Shown: piece by piece, positions 1 to 9,652 of the stretch
How the letters are laid out: each line of letters starts with the position of its first letter
How positions within the stretch are numbered: the stretch's first letter is position 1
NCBI RefSeq assembly: GCF_015221875.1
Contig: NZ_JACYGY010000002.1
Location: forward strand, 186,001-250,000
Reading direction: 5' to 3'
Origin: Dyadobacter subterraneus
GTDB taxonomy: Bacteria > Bacteroidota > Bacteroidia > Cytophagales > Spirosomataceae
DNA length: 64,000 nucleotides
The notes under the pieces: generated by a model
Seen by the model: the letters and a program-made list of their open reading frames with translations, nothing else
The model's database searches: none
Told to the model about the DNA's origin: nothing
Position numbers and translations under genes: made by a program

Positions 1-1
1 A

Positions 2-1405
2 TTCATTGAGCGCGCCAACGCACTTTTTGAAAAATACAGCGACAAAATCGTCATGCTGGATTCCCGTCATTTTAATGACCGTTTCAAGAATACTCATCTA
101 AAAGCAAATGATCGTGAAATAGCATCACTTTCAGGAGTCCAGGTTAGTCCTGACGAAGTTATTCCTGCCGGTGATGTTAAAAAATATGGAAAGGCGGTTT
201 TTGACAAAACTAACAAACCTGTCTTTGTAACATCCGGAGAACGTGGAATTTTGGCTTTTGATGAAAATGGCATTTATAAAATTCACGGATTACAATTAAA
301 AACGAAACTGGATACGGTTGGCGCGGGAGACACAACCATCAGCGCCCTTACATTATGTCTGGCCGCAGGAATTCCTGCTGATGAAGCAGCTGAATTTGCA
401 AATCTGGCCGCTGCCGTCACTGTTCAGAAGTTATATACAACCGGAACTGCGACTGGCGAAGAAATTCTGAAAATCAGCAACGAGCCTGACTACATATACA
501 ATGCCGACCTGGCAGAGAATGAACGGCAGGCAGTATATGTTCCGGAAACTGAATTCGAACTTTGCGCTCCGGAAGTGATGGAACGTCTTGGTCATATCCG
601 TTATGCAGTTTTTGATCATGATGGTACGATCAGTTCGATGCGTCAGGGCTGGGAAGAAATTATGGAGCCTGTGATGATGAAATCAATACTTGGAACTCAG
701 TACGAAACCATCGATTCCGGGACTTTCCACAAAGTGCAGGAAAAGGTGAAAGATTTTATTCATAAAACAACCGGAATCCAAACAATTTTCCAAATGGAAG
801 GACTGGTTAATCTGGTTCGTGAATTCGGTTATGTTCCTGAAAACGAAATTCTGGACAAGTTTCAATACAAGGAAATTTACAACGACGGTCTGATGGAAAT
901 GGTGAACAAGCGTATGCAAAAACTTGAAGCCGGAGAATTAAGCCAAAGCGATTTCATTATGAAAGGTGCCGTTGATTTCCTTTATCAATTAAAAGAACGC
1001 GGCGTAACCATGTATCTGGCCAGTGGAACGGATGCAGAAGATGTGCGGCATGAAGCGGAAATGCTTGGGTACGCCGATTTATTTGATGGAGGAATTTATG
1101 GCGCATTGAGAGATTATACCAAGTTTTCTAAAAAGATGATTATTGAAAAAATCATAAAGGACAATAATCTGAGAGGAAATGAACTGGCCGTTTTTGGCGA
1201 CGGTCCGGACGAAATACGTGAAGGTCGCCGTGCAGGTGGAGTGTCTGTTGGGATAACAAGTAACGAATTGCAACGCTTCGGACACAATCCGGCAAAACGT
1301 CCACGCCTAGTACGCGCAGGAGCACAATTGCTGATTCCTGATTTTTCCCAGCACAAAAAATTAATCTCGCTATTATTCCAGGAAAACGTTGACTACGCGT
1401 CATGA
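2..1405 (+). CDS. PfkB-family sugar kinase / HAD phosphatase fusion (5' end outside window)
   Basis: The reading frame is open from base 2, so the N-terminus lies upstream of the window. The first ~150 visible residues are the C-terminal half of a ribokinase/PfkB kinase, with the signature DTVGAGDTTISAL containing the GAGD anion hole and catalytic Asp. After a linker, a second domain begins with the HAD motif I FDHDGT. A later segment, LASGTDAEDVR, fits motif II, and FGDGPDEIREG fits the HAD Asp motif. The product is probably a cytoplasmic bifunctional enzyme that phosphorylates and dephosphorylates sugars; its substrate cannot be read from sequence. The stop overlaps the next start (ATGA at 1402-1405), so translation is probably coupled to the downstream lipoprotein gene. 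Confidence 0.8.
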   Translation, partial: FIERANALFEKYSDKIVMLDSRHFNDRFKNTHLKANDREIASLSGVQVSPDEVIPAGDVKKYGKAVFDKTNKPVFVTSGERGILAFDENGIYKIHGLQLKTKLDTVGAGDTTISALTLCLAAGIPADEAAEFANLAAAVTVQKLYTTGTATGEEILKISNEPDYIYNADLAENERQAVYVPETEFELCAPEVMERLGHIRYAVFDHDGTISSMRQGWEEIMEPVMMKSILGTQYETIDSGTFHKVQEKVKDFIHKTTGIQTIFQMEGLVNLVREFGYVPENEILDKFQYKEIYNDGLMEMVNKRMQKLEAGELSQSDFIMKGAVDFLYQLKERGVTMYLASGTDAEDVRHEAEMLGYADLFDGGIYGALRDYTKFSKKMIIEKIIKDNNLRGNELAVFGDGPDEIREGRRAGGVSVGITSNELQRFGHNPAKRPRLVRAGAQLLIPDFSQHKKLISLLFQENVDYAS

Positions 1406-3660
1406 AATTGTTAAACGCAGTGTTCGGAGAGTTTAGGCGCGGTGTTTCGGGAGTTTTATTTTTGAGTTTTTTGGTTCTTTTTTCTTGTGGGAGAAAGAAT
1501 GGTTCTGATTTTGTTTATCTGGACAAACCTTTTTGGCAGGAATATCATGAGGGTTACGCTGTTGGTGCTTCTCCTGAATCAAATGACGTTCGCAGTATAG
1601 CTGTTGATGATGAATCGAATGTCTGGATTGCTACGGGCGATGGGATTTTTCAGAAAAGACAAGATTCTGCTACCTGGGATTCCATGCTGCCGGAAGATGA
1701 AACCGGACCTTCCTTTTCTGTTTTTGTTGAAAATAAAACAATCTGGCTTGGGACGTGGAACGGACTTTGGCGTTATCAAAATAATAAACTGGAACAGATA
1801 ACCGGGCCGAAAGGTACGGTTTCTGCTATTTGTAAAACTCCCGACGGACTTTATGTTTTAGGACCAAATGGTTTTTGGTTTGATAATGGAAAAGGATTTG
1901 TCAAAAAGGAAACAATTCTCCCCAAATCCATTCGTGACGTCATTTCCGATCAAGCTCATGGCCTATGGATCGCTACGGATGTAGGATTATATCATTGGAC
2001 TGAAAAAGAAACAGAACATGTTTACAAGCAAAAAGAACTGCTTAGCGGTTATGTCAAAGGTCTTGCGCTTGATGCTGATAAAAAGTTGTGGATCGGTGGG
2101 TTAGGCGGCGTTACGATCAGAAATGCGGATGAAGTTGAGAAAACTTTACAGCCGGAAAATGGAATTCCGTCCGTCTATGTGACATCTGTAAAATATGCGC
2201 CGGACAGTACCATGTGGGTCGGAACGCAAACGGGTGTTGTCCGTTACAAATCTGATGGTTCTCATTCATTGCGTTTCAGCAGACGCTGGCTCATGGATGA
2301 TCAGGTAAATGATATTGCTTTTGACAAAAATGGAAATGCCTGGATTGCCACGCCAAAAGGTGTAAGTGCGATTAAAAAGAAGAAAATGACTTTGGCTCAA
2401 AAGCAGGATTTCTTTAACGATGTTCTGATGAAACGTCATATTCGCGCGCCGTGGATTGCCGGGCAATGCCATCTTACCACACCAGGGGATACGACATTCT
2501 GGCTACCGGAGGACGATGACAATGACGGAGAATACACCGGAAATTATCTGGCCATGGAAAGTTTCAGGTATGCGTCTACCAAAGATCCGGAAGCAAAAGA
2601 AAATGCAAAAAAGGCTTTTGGCTTTCTGAAATTATTACAGGAAGTAACTGATACAGATGGATTTTTTGCACGTACGATTGTCCCTGCTGATTGGAAAAAC
2701 GTGCACGATGGCAACAAAATTTTCACCGAAAAACAACTGGCCGACGAACTGGTAAAAGAACCTAGAAATAAACCGGTCGAAGTGCGCTGGCACAAATCAA
2801 AAGATGGGAAATGGCTATGGAAAGGTGATACCAGCAGTGATGAAATGTGCGGACATATGTTTGGTTACTATTTCTACTATACGCTGGTTGCTGATGAAAG
2901 CGAAAAGAAAATCATTGGCAAACATGTTGGCCGGATTGTCGATTATTTGATGAAACATAATCTTGACCTGGTTGATGTAGATGGAAAAGCAACCCGCTGG
3001 TCGGTTTGGTCGCCGGATAAACTAAACCGCGACCCGGAATGGCTACCAGACAGAAACCAGAATTCTATGGAAATGCTGACATTTCTCTTGTTAGCAAATC
3101 ACATGACAGGCGACGAAAAATATCAAAAAGAATATTTACGTCTGATTGCAAAAGAAAATTACCTTCAGAACATGTCGGAAGTGACAAACCAGAATCCTGC
3201 CTGGTTTATTTATTTCGATGTCGTGCTTCAAGCTTACCTCTATCCAATCCTGATCAATTGTGAAAAAGATCCTGAGCGATTGGCTTTCTACAAAACACAT
3301 CTGGAACGCTGGTTTGAAAAAAGAAAAGGCGATCATAACCCACTGATCAATTTCATCTACTGTTACAGTACCAATAAAAAAGCGGAGCTAAAAAATTCGG
3401 TTGATTTCCTGATCGATACACCACTCGATTTGGTCGACTGGCACATTGATCACAGCAAAAGAGAAGATCTGAAAATTGTCAGAAAACCGGTTTTGGAAGA
3501 CATTCAGGTTGACGCCATGCAGCCTGCAAGTATACGTATGACCGTGCGATGGGATAAAAACCCATGGACTGCAACCGGAGGCGATCCTTCGACAGAAAGA
3601 GAACCCGTTTTCTGGCAGCTTCCTTACTGGATGGGAAGATATCTGGGAATGATAAAGTGA
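1402..3660 (+). CDS. Lipoprotein with N-terminal beta-propeller and C-terminal helical domain (paralogue A)
   Basis: 752 residues. A hydrophobic leader ends in the lipobox LFSC (Cys29), so a membrane-anchored lipoprotein is predicted. Residues ~55-345 contain repeats of the two-component-regulator propeller type, with recurring blades such as VWIATGDGIF, LWIATDVGLY and MWVGTQTGVV. Residues ~360-750 are a mostly helical domain with the conserved stretches GDTSSDEMCGH and DVDGKATRW, ending in LPYWMGRYLG. The gene at 6032-8263 has the same architecture and end motif, so the two are paralogues. No histidine kinase domain follows the propeller, so this is not a hybrid two-component sensor. The helical part could be an alpha/alpha-toroid of a glycan-active enzyme, but that is inference; no specific family is recognised. 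Confidence 0.85.
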   Translation: MKLLNAVFGEFRRGVSGVLFLSFLVLFSCGRKNGSDFVYLDKPFWQEYHEGYAVGASPESNDVRSIAVDDESNVWIATGDGIFQKRQDSATWDSMLPEDETGPSFSVFVENKTIWLGTWNGLWRYQNNKLEQITGPKGTVSAICKTPDGLYVLGPNGFWFDNGKGFVKKETILPKSIRDVISDQAHGLWIATDVGLYHWTEKETEHVYKQKELLSGYVKGLALDADKKLWIGGLGGVTIRNADEVEKTLQPENGIPSVYVTSVKYAPDSTMWVGTQTGVVRYKSDGSHSLRFSRRWLMDDQVNDIAFDKNGNAWIATPKGVSAIKKKKMTLAQKQDFFNDVLMKRHIRAPWIAGQCHLTTPGDTTFWLPEDDDNDGEYTGNYLAMESFRYASTKDPEAKENAKKAFGFLKLLQEVTDTDGFFARTIVPADWKNVHDGNKIFTEKQLADELVKEPRNKPVEVRWHKSKDGKWLWKGDTSSDEMCGHMFGYYFYYTLVADESEKKIIGKHVGRIVDYLMKHNLDLVDVDGKATRWSVWSPDKLNRDPEWLPDRNQNSMEMLTFLLLANHMTGDEKYQKEYLRLIAKENYLQNMSEVTNQNPAWFIYFDVVLQAYLYPILINCEKDPERLAFYKTHLERWFEKRKGDHNPLINFIYCYSTNKKAELKNSVDFLIDTPLDLVDWHIDHSKREDLKIVRKPVLEDIQVDAMQPASIRMTVRWDKNPWTATGGDPSTEREPVFWQLPYWMGRYLGMIK

Positions 3661-3722
3661 TTTTTTTATTAGTCACTTACCACCGAAATCCAGTATACAT
3701 TGAAACAGATTTTTAAGAAAGT

Positions 3723-4784
3723 ATGAAAAACAGGACGCCGCTATTTCTGTTATTTATTCTGATCCATTTTACTACGGTGAAGATAATGGCACAGTCGGCA
3801 CAAACTTATGCTGAAAAACTGGGCTGGCCAAAAGGCGCAAAGGTGATCATTTTTCATGTGGATGATGCCGGAATGTCGTATTCATCCAACCAGGGCGCTG
3901 TCAAATCGATTCAAAATGGCATTGCAACTTCTTGCAGTATTATGATGCCTTGTCCATGGGCCGCGGCGTTTACAAAATATGCGGTAAAAAATCCAAAAAT
4001 GGATGCAGGATTGCATCTAACCTTAACTTCTGAGTGGCAGGAATATCGCTGGCCGCCGCTTGGAGGTATCATACATTCTCCCGGACTGGTTGACGAAGAA
4101 GATTGTATGTGGCATGAAGTGGAGCAGGTTGTGAAAAATGCGAGTGCGGATATTGTAGAACAGGAAATCCGCGCACAGGTGCAAAGAGCTTTAAAAATCG
4201 GTTTAAAACCTACGCACCTGGATTCTCATATGGGAACATTGTTTGCGCACGCTCCTTTTTTGGAAAGATATATCAAGGTCGGAATGGAATTTGGAATACC
4301 GGTAATGTTTCCCGGCGGCAATAACAAACTGCTCATCGAATGTCTCAACGCTCCGGTTGTCAAAAAATTAAAAGCAGAAGGTAAATGGAAAGAAGGCACC
4401 AAACTTCCTGATCCCGCACTTGTAAAAGAATCAAAAGCAGTTGGAGAAAAAATCTGGAATGCGGGTTTGCCGGTTCTGGATGATTTGCATACAAACAGCG
4501 GCGATTGGAAACCCGAAGGAAATGTTACCCCGGAACAATGGGGAAAGTACAAAGCCATGAAATTTAAAGAAATGCTTGGCAAAATGCAGCCAGGTGTTGC
4601 GATGATGATCGTTCACAGCAGCGACATTACCGATGCCTTCAAACACATCAGCGCTTCCGGCGGCTCGCGTTATGCGGATATGCTTTCAATGCTGGATCCT
4701 GATCTGAAAGCTTATATAAAATCGGAAGGAATCATTTTGACTAACTGGAAAGAAATGTTGGAAAGACGGAAAAATGTGAAGTAG
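3723..4784 (+). CDS. Secreted YdjC/ChbG-type carbohydrate deacetylase
   Basis: 353 residues with a signal peptide (start MKNRTPLFLLF, cleavage near IMAQS). Metal-site motifs of the YdjC/ChbG/HpnK family are visible: HVDDAGMS near residue 43 supplies the Asp-Asp pair, GLHLTLTSEW supplies a His, and THLDSHMGT supplies the His-Asp-x-His triad. Characterised family members remove acetyl groups from chito-oligosaccharides or related amino sugars; here the substrate is unknown. The export signal is notable because E. coli ChbG is cytoplasmic. The gene lies between lipoprotein paralogue A (62 bp upstream) and a sialidase-like gene (30 bp downstream), all on the + strand, suggesting one operon acting on an external N-acetylated glycan. 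Confidence 0.85.
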   Translation: MKNRTPLFLLFILIHFTTVKIMAQSAQTYAEKLGWPKGAKVIIFHVDDAGMSYSSNQGAVKSIQNGIATSCSIMMPCPWAAAFTKYAVKNPKMDAGLHLTLTSEWQEYRWPPLGGIIHSPGLVDEEDCMWHEVEQVVKNASADIVEQEIRAQVQRALKIGLKPTHLDSHMGTLFAHAPFLERYIKVGMEFGIPVMFPGGNNKLLIECLNAPVVKKLKAEGKWKEGTKLPDPALVKESKAVGEKIWNAGLPVLDDLHTNSGDWKPEGNVTPEQWGKYKAMKFKEMLGKMQPGVAMMIVHSSDITDAFKHISASGGSRYADMLSMLDPDLKAYIKSEGIILTNWKEMLERRKNVK

Positions 4785-4814
4785 TCGCAGTACCCTAATT
4801 TGTTTAAATCAATA

Positions 4815-5993
4815 ATGAAAGTTCCGTTATATTTTTTTCTTTTTTTCCTGTCAGTACAAACAATTCACGCACAATCTTCACCGGTTGTGCAGCAAAGTTT
4901 AATTTTTCCGCAGCAGCCAAAACACGTGCACGGAAGCAGTATTGTCAGTTTACCCAACGGAGATTTTCTGGTTGCCTGGTTTCAGGGAAGTGGTGAAAGA
5001 AGTGCGGATGATGTGAAAATTATGGGCTCCCGACTCAAAAAAGGAGAAAAGATTTGGAGTGAACCATTCCTGATGGCTGATACACCATTGATACCGGATT
5101 GTAATCCTGTTTTATTTTTGAACAGCAAAGGAAAACTTTTCCTTACCTGGATTGCTGTTCAGGCGAACCTTTGGGAACAATCGATAATCCGGTTTAAAAC
5201 ATCAAGCGATTATAACAAAAGCGGTGCGCCAATCTGGAACTGGCAGGACAATATTTTTTTGAAACCGGATAAAAAATTTGAAGAAGAAGTCGCGGCGAAA
5301 TTTAAAGAGCTCCCGGAAAGTACTATTGGCTGGGCTGGTTATGCGCCAAAATATGATGACATGATTATCGAAGCCAGTAAAAAAGTACCGAAAAGAAGCA
5401 TTGGCTGGATGACTCGAATCAAACCGCTCATTCTGGAAAACGGCAGAATTGTTTTACCGCTTTATTCTGATGGTTTTAATTTTTCGATGATGGCGATTTC
5501 TGATGATGACGGTGAAAGCTGGCATCCGGGTTTACCGGTTGTTGGCCGCGGTCCGATTCAACCCGCTTTGGCAAAAAAGAAAAACGGCAATCTGGTTGCT
5601 CTGATGCGCGACAGCGGTGACGAACCAACCCGCGTTCATTTCAGCGAATCTTCGGATAAAGGTGAAAGTTGGAAAGCGACGGTTAAAACGGATATTCCAA
5701 ATACAGCCAGCGTTGAATTGCTTGTTTTAAACGACGGGAAATGGGCATTTCTTGGAAATGATATTGATGACGGACGTTATCAATTAAGTCTCAAAATCTC
5801 GGACGATGAAGGAAAAAACTGGAAATGGAAAACTTTTATTGAAAATGATTTATCCAAAAAGGGCGGTTACTCCTACCCTTCGCTGATTCAAACTGCCGAT
5901 GGCTTACTTCATATGACCTATTCCTATCATCCTGAAAAAGATAAAAAATCAATTAAATATGTTGTGGTTGACTTGAAAAAAATGGTCAACTAA
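4815..5993 (+). CDS. Secreted sialidase/neuraminidase-like six-bladed propeller (BNR/Asp-box)
   Basis: 392 residues from the ATG at 4815. The frame also has a TTG at 4800, but the ATG places a normal signal peptide (MKVPLYFFLFFLSVQTIHAQS) at the N-terminus, so it is preferred. Three Asp-box motifs (S-x-D-x-G-x-x-W) are visible: SDDDGESW, SSDKGESW and SDDEGKNW. The segment GRGPIQPALAKKKNG and the Arg in LVALMRDSGDEPTRVH resemble the active-site region of the BNR_2 sialidase-like family. Many family members are not true sialidases, and some act on other acidic or N-acetylated sugars. The neighbouring deacetylase makes an amino-sugar glycan target plausible. It is probably periplasmic or exported. 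Confidence 0.8.
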   Translation: MKVPLYFFLFFLSVQTIHAQSSPVVQQSLIFPQQPKHVHGSSIVSLPNGDFLVAWFQGSGERSADDVKIMGSRLKKGEKIWSEPFLMADTPLIPDCNPVLFLNSKGKLFLTWIAVQANLWEQSIIRFKTSSDYNKSGAPIWNWQDNIFLKPDKKFEEEVAAKFKELPESTIGWAGYAPKYDDMIIEASKKVPKRSIGWMTRIKPLILENGRIVLPLYSDGFNFSMMAISDDDGESWHPGLPVVGRGPIQPALAKKKNGNLVALMRDSGDEPTRVHFSESSDKGESWKATVKTDIPNTASVELLVLNDGKWAFLGNDIDDGRYQLSLKISDDEGKNWKWKTFIENDLSKKGGYSYPSLIQTADGLLHMTYSYHPEKDKKSIKYVVVDLKKMVN

Positions 5994-6031
5994 ACGTAAG
6001 ACACTAATTATTAAATCTCTTATTTTAACCT

Positions 6032-8263
6032 ATGCGTAAGCCCTTTTATTTATCATTCCTAGTGTTTTTTGCCGCAGTAATTTTTTATTCATGCAGCAAA
6101 ACAACCACAAAGCAGCCTGTTCACGAAGACAAACCTTTTGTTCAGGATTATAGCATTAAATATTATTCTGATACGACAAAATTAAATTTACTTGCTGCTT
6201 ATTCAGACAGAAACGGCGTCATTCAGATTCTGGCAAAAGAAGGATTACAACATCCATACAACGGAAAATTGTTGTATCACGGCTCGATAGAACCCGATAA
6301 TTCCTATCGTTTTATGAAATCCAAGAAAATTTCAGCAACTGGTGTTTATGACAAACAGCTTGTTTATCTGAGCGATTCTGTGGTTTTCAGCAATGCATGG
6401 GCAGGAACGTTATTTTCAAAACATACATTACCTGGCGCCAAACTTTTTGCTGGCGGGAAAGATTTCACTTTTCTTGTTTCCGATGGAAAATCGTTGCAGC
6501 TGATCAAGGATTCAAAAAATCTTTACAGTGGTTCTTTACCGGATGACGAAGCAATTTCGATACGTTATCAGCAAAATACCGGCGACTTCTGGATTCTTGG
6601 AAAGAAAACTTTATACGCTTTGTCTTCGGGCAATGTGTTGACAAAGGCTTTTGACGGTGCGAATTTCACTTCATTTGATGTAGTAAGTAATAATCAAAAA
6701 TTAATCATTGGTACTACGGATGGTTTTATCGAATTTGATCCTGCAACCAAAAAACAGATTGGAACAATCAATAAAAAACTTCCGGTAACGAATATCACTT
6801 TTGTACAGGAAGTGAACGGAAAAATCTGGTTCGGATCTGATCAGGGAGCATTTGCACTTCGCTCTGACGGCAAGTTTGATTATTACTATGGTGAACGATG
6901 GTTGCCGGGAAACAAAGTAATCCACATTTCCGAAGGTCCTGAAAATTCAGTTTTAGTATTAACAACAAAGGGCTTGGGGCAAATAGCGTTTAAGGAAATG
7001 ACTCTTGCGGATAAGGCTATTTATTTTGAAGAACAAGTTCGCCAGAGACATATTCGTAACGGATTTAACGCTGCGTTGGACGGTATGGAAAAAGGAAATT
7101 TGTCAACCGGATATATGTCAGATTCCGATAATGACGGGCTTTGGACAACCATGTATCTGGGCGGAGAAATTTTCCGATATGCTGCTACAAAAGATTCTGT
7201 GGCATTACAAAACTGTCGGGAATCGCTGGACGCCATTGAGAGACTTTATACGGTAAATCCTGTTCCGGGTTTCCCTGCGCGGTCTTTTGAACGCAGCGGA
7301 CATATCGAAAGTCTTTCTGATTCTGAGCGCTGGCAGCAATCTCCTGAAAAGGAATGGAACTGGAAATCAACAACAAGTAGTGATGAAATTATCGGCCACG
7401 TTTTTGCATTTGGCGCCATCGCAGAACTGATCGACGACGAGCCTATGAAGAAAAAGGCAATTATGCTTTTGGATACTGTTATGTCTCACATTGTCAAAAA
7501 CGATATGTATCTGATCGATTTTGATGGAAAACCGACGATGTGGGGGAAATGGAATCCTAAATATGTCAACGCATTTCCTACCAACGTTGGCGACAGAAAA
7601 TTGAATTCTTCCAACATTGTATCGATGCTGCAAACGGCTTATCATTTTACCAAAAAGGAAAAGTATAAGACAAAGGCGTTTGAACTGATGAATAAATATG
7701 GTTACTACGAAAACATGATGCGGCCAATGAGTGAAATCGGAAAGGCGCCTGATGATGCTGATGAACATGCCAAACATATGTCGGATGGCTGGAACCACTC
7801 GGATGATGAAATGTATTTTATCGGGTATTGGGGATTGTATCGTTATCCTTTCAATGACACTTTAAAAACTGCTTACAAAAAGCAAATTCTGGACCACTGG
7901 CAAGTAGAGCGTCCGGAAAAAGATGGCGCATGGAATATTTTCACCGCACTTACCGGCACTGATGAATTTGATTTGAAGGAAGCAGTCTGGTATTTGCAGG
8001 AATATCCGTTGGACTTGATCAACTGGTCTATCAAAAATAGTCATAGAAAAGATATTGAATTATTGGAACCTAATTTCCGCAAACAGACAACCAAAGAACT
8101 TTTACCTCCTGATGAAAAGCCGGTAAAACGCCACAACAGTAATACTTTTGACCTGGATCGTGGCGGCGTAGGCGGTACTTCCGAAGAAAGCGCCGGTGAT
8201 ATCTGGCTGTTGCCTTACTGGATGGGAAGATATTTGGGCGTGATCAGCGCACCAGTAAAATAA
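6032..8263 (+). CDS. Lipoprotein with N-terminal propeller and C-terminal helical domain (paralogue B)
   Basis: 743 residues with a leader ending in IFYSC (lipid-accepting Cys21). Residues ~45-340 are beta-rich, with propeller-like strands (GKIWFGSDQGAFAL, NKLIIG-type blades) that are more diverged than in paralogue A at 1402-3660. The C-terminal ~400 residues match A closely in order and motif: RQRHIR at the domain junction, STTSSDEIIGH, DFDGKPTMWGKW, YPLDLINW and the final LPYWMGRYLG. Shared Ser-Ser-Asp-Glu and Asp-Gly-Lys-x-Thr-x-Trp residues are candidates for an active or binding site. The product is probably envelope anchored. The function is unknown, but the position downstream of the deacetylase and sialidase-like genes fits glycan processing. 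Confidence 0.85.
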   Translation: MRKPFYLSFLVFFAAVIFYSCSKTTTKQPVHEDKPFVQDYSIKYYSDTTKLNLLAAYSDRNGVIQILAKEGLQHPYNGKLLYHGSIEPDNSYRFMKSKKISATGVYDKQLVYLSDSVVFSNAWAGTLFSKHTLPGAKLFAGGKDFTFLVSDGKSLQLIKDSKNLYSGSLPDDEAISIRYQQNTGDFWILGKKTLYALSSGNVLTKAFDGANFTSFDVVSNNQKLIIGTTDGFIEFDPATKKQIGTINKKLPVTNITFVQEVNGKIWFGSDQGAFALRSDGKFDYYYGERWLPGNKVIHISEGPENSVLVLTTKGLGQIAFKEMTLADKAIYFEEQVRQRHIRNGFNAALDGMEKGNLSTGYMSDSDNDGLWTTMYLGGEIFRYAATKDSVALQNCRESLDAIERLYTVNPVPGFPARSFERSGHIESLSDSERWQQSPEKEWNWKSTTSSDEIIGHVFAFGAIAELIDDEPMKKKAIMLLDTVMSHIVKNDMYLIDFDGKPTMWGKWNPKYVNAFPTNVGDRKLNSSNIVSMLQTAYHFTKKEKYKTKAFELMNKYGYYENMMRPMSEIGKAPDDADEHAKHMSDGWNHSDDEMYFIGYWGLYRYPFNDTLKTAYKKQILDHWQVERPEKDGAWNIFTALTGTDEFDLKEAVWYLQEYPLDLINWSIKNSHRKDIELLEPNFRKQTTKELLPPDEKPVKRHNSNTFDLDRGGVGGTSEESAGDIWLLPYWMGRYLGVISAPVK

Positions 8264-8272
8264 CCGAATTTT

Positions 8273-9649
8273 ATGAGCACCTTACTTTCATCCGCATTTC
8301 TCACGTTAATATTATTATCCATGTCATCCGGCCAAGAAACAGAAGAAAAACAGATTACACATGATCTGACTTACAATCACGATCTGGATAATAACGATAA
8401 TTTTTCTCCTGACGGCGAATGGCTTGTGTATGATACCCGCACAGATGATGGCGGAATTCCTGAATCTGCACGGATTGAAAAAGTGAACGTAAAAACGGGT
8501 GAAATAAAAGTGCTTTTCAAAGTAGAAAATAACGGAATCTGGGGACCTGGCGCTGGTGCGGTAAGTTATAGTCCAAAGGAAAACTCGGTTGTTTTTATTC
8601 ATGGATTGGAAAATAGTACCAAGGAAAACCCATATCAGCAATGGCGCCGTACGGGTGTCATTATCGAAAATGCAAAACCGAACGTACCCATTTATATGGA
8701 TGCCCGGGACGTAACATTTCCATATACTCCCGGTGCTTTGCGGGGCGGCACCCATCGCCATGAATGGAGCGGAGATGGCCAGTGGATAGGTTTTACTTAT
8801 AACGACGCCATTTTAAAAGCATTGGAAGATGTTACCGGCTCTAAAAGAAATCTCAGAACGATTGGTGTTTCAAAAAAAATAAAGGCTGTCAAGGTTGACA
8901 AAAATGCAGAAAATGTCTCCGGCGAATGGTTCAGCGCACTGGTGGTTCGCGTAGTGCCTGAACCCAAACCGGGTTCTGATGAAATCAGTCATGCAGTCAG
9001 TGATAGCTGGGTTGGCACAAATGGTTATCGTCGTTCCGATGGAAAAACGCAGATTGCCAGAGCATTTCTTGGTACTGTTATTGATAAAAACGGCAAATCA
9101 GTACCGGAAGTGTTTGTAGTTGATATTCCGGATGATATCACAAAACCGGGAGAATATGGTCCGTTGGAAGGTACCAAAACCGATTTCCCAATGCCGCCAA
9201 AAGGTACGGTTCAAAGAAGACTGACTTTCACTGCTGATTCAAAATATCCGGGTTGTTCCGGTGTGGTCCGGTCGTCACCGGATGGAAATTCTCTCGCTTT
9301 TTTAGCAAAAGATGAAAAAGGTATAACACAAATATTTCTGTTACCTCCAACCGGTGGAAAACCTCAACAATTAACGGAACATGAATCGGACGTCTCAGGT
9401 AATTTGCGCTGGCATCCGGATGGGAAACATGTAAGTTACGTCTGGAATGGTAGTGTTATGTTATGTCGAACAGGAAATGCTCCATTTAAAGATCGATATC
9501 AAACTTTAACAAAATCATCAAAACCGGCTCCGACAAATATTGTCTGGGCGCATGATGGGAAAATGTTTGCTTTTAATAAACCTGTGAAAGATGAGAATGG
9601 CACAGGGACGACTTTACAGGTTTTTGTGAAAACTTATCAGCCAAAATAG
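8273..9649 (+). CDS. DUF3748 (YidR-like) TolB-type beta-propeller protein
   Basis: 458 residues with an N-terminal hydrophobic leader (SSAFLTLILLSMSSGQ), so probably exported. The body starts ITHDLTYNHDLDNNDNFSPDG and contains TolB/WD40-like blades with the SPDG or HPDG pattern (FSPDGEWLVYDTR, SSPDGNSLAFLAKDEKG, RWHPDGKHVSYVW). This matches the DUF3748/YidR family, whose function is not established. It starts 9 bp after paralogue B and is probably the last gene of the operon beginning upstream of the window. Family assignment is by pattern recall; no catalytic residues can be named. Confidence 0.75.
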   Translation: MSTLLSSAFLTLILLSMSSGQETEEKQITHDLTYNHDLDNNDNFSPDGEWLVYDTRTDDGGIPESARIEKVNVKTGEIKVLFKVENNGIWGPGAGAVSYSPKENSVVFIHGLENSTKENPYQQWRRTGVIIENAKPNVPIYMDARDVTFPYTPGALRGGTHRHEWSGDGQWIGFTYNDAILKALEDVTGSKRNLRTIGVSKKIKAVKVDKNAENVSGEWFSALVVRVVPEPKPGSDEISHAVSDSWVGTNGYRRSDGKTQIARAFLGTVIDKNGKSVPEVFVVDIPDDITKPGEYGPLEGTKTDFPMPPKGTVQRRLTFTADSKYPGCSGVVRSSPDGNSLAFLAKDEKGITQIFLLPPTGGKPQQLTEHESDVSGNLRWHPDGKHVSYVWNGSVMLCRTGNAPFKDRYQTLTKSSKPAPTNIVWAHDGKMFAFNKPVKDENGTGTTLQVFVKTYQPK

Positions 9650-9652
9650 TAA

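Noticed and set aside
1402..3660. Hybrid two-component sensor, suggested by regulator-propeller repeats
   Set aside because: No Y_Y_Y, histidine kinase or receiver domain follows the propeller, and the protein has a lipobox.
4226..4582. 118-codon open frame on the minus strand
   Set aside because: It lies entirely inside the YdjC-type deacetylase gene and shows no domain pattern.
4800..4814. TTG start for the sialidase-like gene
   Set aside because: The ATG at 4815 begins directly at a standard signal peptide; the five extra residues add nothing recognisable.
7367..7798. 143-codon open frame on the minus strand
   Set aside because: Shadow of the lipoprotein paralogue B gene, rich in His and Cys from codon complementarity.
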